Assembly: GCA_023432405.1 (NCBI GenBank) | Contig: JAEYUQ010000012.1 | Location: 1-23,069 of the forward strand | Origin: Actinomycetes bacterium | Lineage (GTDB): Bacteria; Actinomycetota; Actinomycetes; Mycobacteriales; Mycobacteriaceae | Reading direction: 5' to 3' | DNA: 23,069 nucleotides | Made by a program: the position numbers and the translations under genes | Shown here: positions 21,396-23,069 of the stretch, one piece after another | Layout: every line of letters starts with the position of its first letter | Position numbering within the stretch: position 1 is the first letter of the stretch | The notes under the pieces: model-generated | What the model saw: the letters and a program-made list of their open reading frames with translations, nothing else | Database searches by the model: none | What the model was told of the DNA's origin: nothing

Positions 21396-21409
21396 GTAAC
21401 TTTTACGGG
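21393..21409. terminator. small hairpin before the 420-aa gene
   Basis: CCCGTAA and TTACGGG form a 7-bp perfect stem with a 3-nt loop at the end of the repeat region. No T-tract follows on the plus strand, so a terminator role for ppa is uncertain. Confidence 0.3.
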
Positions 21410-21463
21410 AAAGCTTCAGTGCATAGACCTCAAAACGGTGAGGCCAGTCTTTAAAGTGAAACT

Positions 21464-22726
21464 ATGAGAATTCGCCCTGGACTCCAGCGTCGCGAGTGGC
21501 TGCGCACTCTCGCATACACCATGTTTTCCTACTACGCGGAGTCCTGTGACACTCAACAACACCAACCCTGGGGTAGGGGTTTACCTTCTCTGGAAAACTC
21601 TGGGATTTATCTCGGCCTGGCGCCTGCACGGCTTTTCATGCCTTGGCTTCAGCGGGGACTTCACATACTCCACGCCAGCAACACCCCTCTCTCCACAGGC
21701 AATACCATTTCCTCCACGGGAAATACCAGCTTCACCCCTGGGAACACTAGCCTCACCACGGGAAACACCAGCGTCACCACGAGTAGTATCACTCTCTCCA
21801 GTAGCAACACCGTTCCCTCTGCTGACACTGCTGATTCAGGTCAAGGGTGTTGCTTCTACCAGGGCGAAAATCCCTTGCGTTTCCTGAAACACTGCATGGC
21901 AAACGCCCTCAGCGACAGCACTATCAGGTATGCCTTCGGGTCTTATGCGGAAGTTCAAGAGCAGGAAAACACATATACCAGCACCGAACGGGAACAGCTT
22001 GACATCATTGCAGAACAGTTCTACGCCTTAGCTCCAGAGGTTTTCTGTTCCCTCCGCCCCTCCTGGTTCGATAGAAAGCCTGCACGTGTGACGGCAGATG
22101 AATTCTATTCCTGGTTTATCTACCGGCAATCCCCCATTCCATTACAGTGTGGCTACAACCCAGTAGACACCCAGATTTTCGCACTCAGTGAAGCCCAACG
22201 TCTTGCCGCTTGGGAGCACCACCATCAAATTCACCCCAGGAGCAGGCTAACGCCCGAGGATTTTGACAATGATGTCCTCCCTCCAGAGGTTCGTCTGTGC
22301 TGCACTTACGACGTCTATGGCGATGATGCTGGTGACGAATCTGACCCTCGTCAAAAGTCTTTTACACCCCTTGATCACCGCAGTCCGAAAAGCGGCCTGA
22401 GAATCTACACCATTGACTCTTTTAAGGATTATCAGCGCTTACTCCAGCGCTATCCTCAACCTGTCACACGATGGGACGGTGATTACTCCTACTGGGCTCC
22501 AGGAGTAACAATCAACCTTGTACTCAACTGGGAGGCTATCGCCCAGGACTATGACGGCGTAGGTCTCACTATCCGAGGTGCCTTAGACGCAGCCTACGTG
22601 CCCTGTGTTACAGACTCAGGAGTAGGCATACTCAGCGGTTTTACCCCTGGCTCTGTGGCCTATGTGCGCTCACCATTTCTAAACCCCAACACCCCGCACA
22701 TAACTCACCGAACATCGAAAATATAG
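21464..22726 (+). CDS. unrecognised 420-aa protein with 7-residue NTSxxTG repeats
   Basis: I do not recognise this protein. No signal peptide or clear membrane segment is seen, so it is probably cytosolic. Residues ~1-70 contain aromatic-rich segments (MFSYYAES, APARLFMPWLQRG). Residues 73-118 are a Thr/Ser/Asn-rich repeat of seven residues (NTSFTPG, NTSLTTG, NTSVTTS). Residues ~130-260 are charged and aromatic. The C-terminal part, with YTIDSFKDYQRLLQRYPQPVT, a Trp-rich WDGDYSYWAP, then INLVLNWEAIAQDYDGVGLT and GVGILSGFTPGSVAYV, looks like a folded domain of its own and resembles nothing I can name. ATG 21464 has no Shine-Dalgarno sequence, but TAAAGT lies 12 nt upstream as a possible -10, so a leaderless mRNA is conceivable. 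Codon use looks normal. Confidence 0.7.
   Translation: MRIRPGLQRREWLRTLAYTMFSYYAESCDTQQHQPWGRGLPSLENSGIYLGLAPARLFMPWLQRGLHILHASNTPLSTGNTISSTGNTSFTPGNTSLTTGNTSVTTSSITLSSSNTVPSADTADSGQGCCFYQGENPLRFLKHCMANALSDSTIRYAFGSYAEVQEQENTYTSTEREQLDIIAEQFYALAPEVFCSLRPSWFDRKPARVTADEFYSWFIYRQSPIPLQCGYNPVDTQIFALSEAQRLAAWEHHHQIHPRSRLTPEDFDNDVLPPEVRLCCTYDVYGDDAGDESDPRQKSFTPLDHRSPKSGLRIYTIDSFKDYQRLLQRYPQPVTRWDGDYSYWAPGVTINLVLNWEAIAQDYDGVGLTIRGALDAAYVPCVTDSGVGILSGFTPGSVAYVRSPFLNPNTPHITHRTSKI
21680..21817. repeat. 21-bp in-frame repeats inside the 420-aa gene
   Basis: Six to seven imperfect 21-bp units of the form AACACCAGC-n-ACGGG encode the NTSxxTG repeats, followed by more divergent units. Confidence 0.75.
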
Positions 22727-23069
22727 CCTTAGGCGTACTACCCCTTCGGAGGAAATCCGGTACATCTTCTGACAATTCACTCCGCTCCCCATAGCAATCA
22801 CCTCAAGATGACACCTCTTGGCACAGCACTAAGCCTAAGCAGGAAGAGCATCAAGCAGGCACATCATCTCGGCAGGGAGGATGCCAAAACGGACGGATTT
22901 TCTAAACAGGAAAATGTGAAAACGCATAAAAGGGAGGGGTACCACTGGTGTAGTACCCCTCCCACACACCCCGGAAGGCCAGAAAACCTAGCCGCCAACA
23001 GGTGTGCCCACCACAACACACCACAGAGCGTGACTAGCCCTAACCGATGGACGCAGGAACACCCACACC
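22727..23069. other. intergenic stretch at the window end
   Basis: No gene can be supported across this stretch. The only clear structure is the hairpin at 22932-22963. On the minus strand short frames enter from beyond 23069 and stop at about 23040 or 22988; either could be the tail of an unseen gene, but they are too short to judge. Confidence 0.5.
22932..22963 (-). terminator. intrinsic terminator of an unseen minus-strand gene
   Basis: An 11-bp perfect stem, GGGAGGGGTAC / GTACCCCTCCC, encloses a 10-nt loop. On the minus strand it is followed by TTTTATGCG. The orientation suggests that a gene reading leftwards ends just to the right, near or beyond the window edge. Confidence 0.7.

Noticed and set aside
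1..23069. tRNA, rRNA or riboswitch genes
   Set aside because: No cloverleaf-like GGTTCGAATCC-type segments, rRNA blocks or known aptamer cores were noticed, though weakly conserved RNAs could be missed by eye.

Overview
The gene order identifies a mycolic-acid-group actinobacterium (Mycobacteriales, most like Corynebacterium or a close relative). The run ppa / dac-tilS-hpt-ftsH-folE-folP-folB-folK-DUF3180-DUF6779-like-Rossmann-panC matches the mycobacterial and corynebacterial Rv3628-Rv3602c neighbourhood. DUF1846 proteins and secreted thioester/VaFE surface proteins also occur in corynebacteria. Base composition is moderate for an actinobacterium. Genus cannot be settled from the sequence alone.

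Left part (1-9000), all on the minus strand: an accessory surface/secretion region. It holds a C-terminally short DUF1846 protein, a secreted CAP-domain protein, a 120-aa secreted protein, and two large secreted adhesin-like proteins built from thioester (TED), VaFE and related modules. Both large proteins end in the same C-terminal domain (CTD here). The 120-aa protein is that CTD alone behind its own signal peptide. Neither large protein ends in LPxTG, so attachment may depend on the shared CTD. The two adhesin genes also share a 66-bp upstream block.

Middle (9012-20640), minus strand: a compact run of twelve housekeeping genes with overlapping or nearly touching ends, likely one or a few transcripts. 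It covers PBP4-type carboxypeptidase, TilS, hypoxanthine phosphoribosyltransferase, FtsH, the folate genes folE-folP-folB-folK, two membrane proteins, a reduced Rossmann-like protein and a PanC-like protein that has lost key pantoate-binding residues. Several of these proteins carry in-frame repeat insertions rich in Pro, Ala, Ser or Gly (FolK, TilS, Dac, DUF6779-like).

Right part (20708-23069): ppa on the plus strand, divergent from dac; a non-coding stretch of GGTTGAGG-type repeats with an 18-bp perfect palindrome; an unrecognised 420-aa protein with its own 7-residue repeats; and a terminator hairpin oriented for a minus-strand gene that ends at or beyond the window edge.

The best candidates for something undescribed are (i) the CTD shared by two non-LPxTG adhesins and a stand-alone secreted protein, (ii) the second adhesin, in which a TED and both VaFE modules have lost crosslinking residues, and (iii) the repeat expansions inside conserved enzymes.
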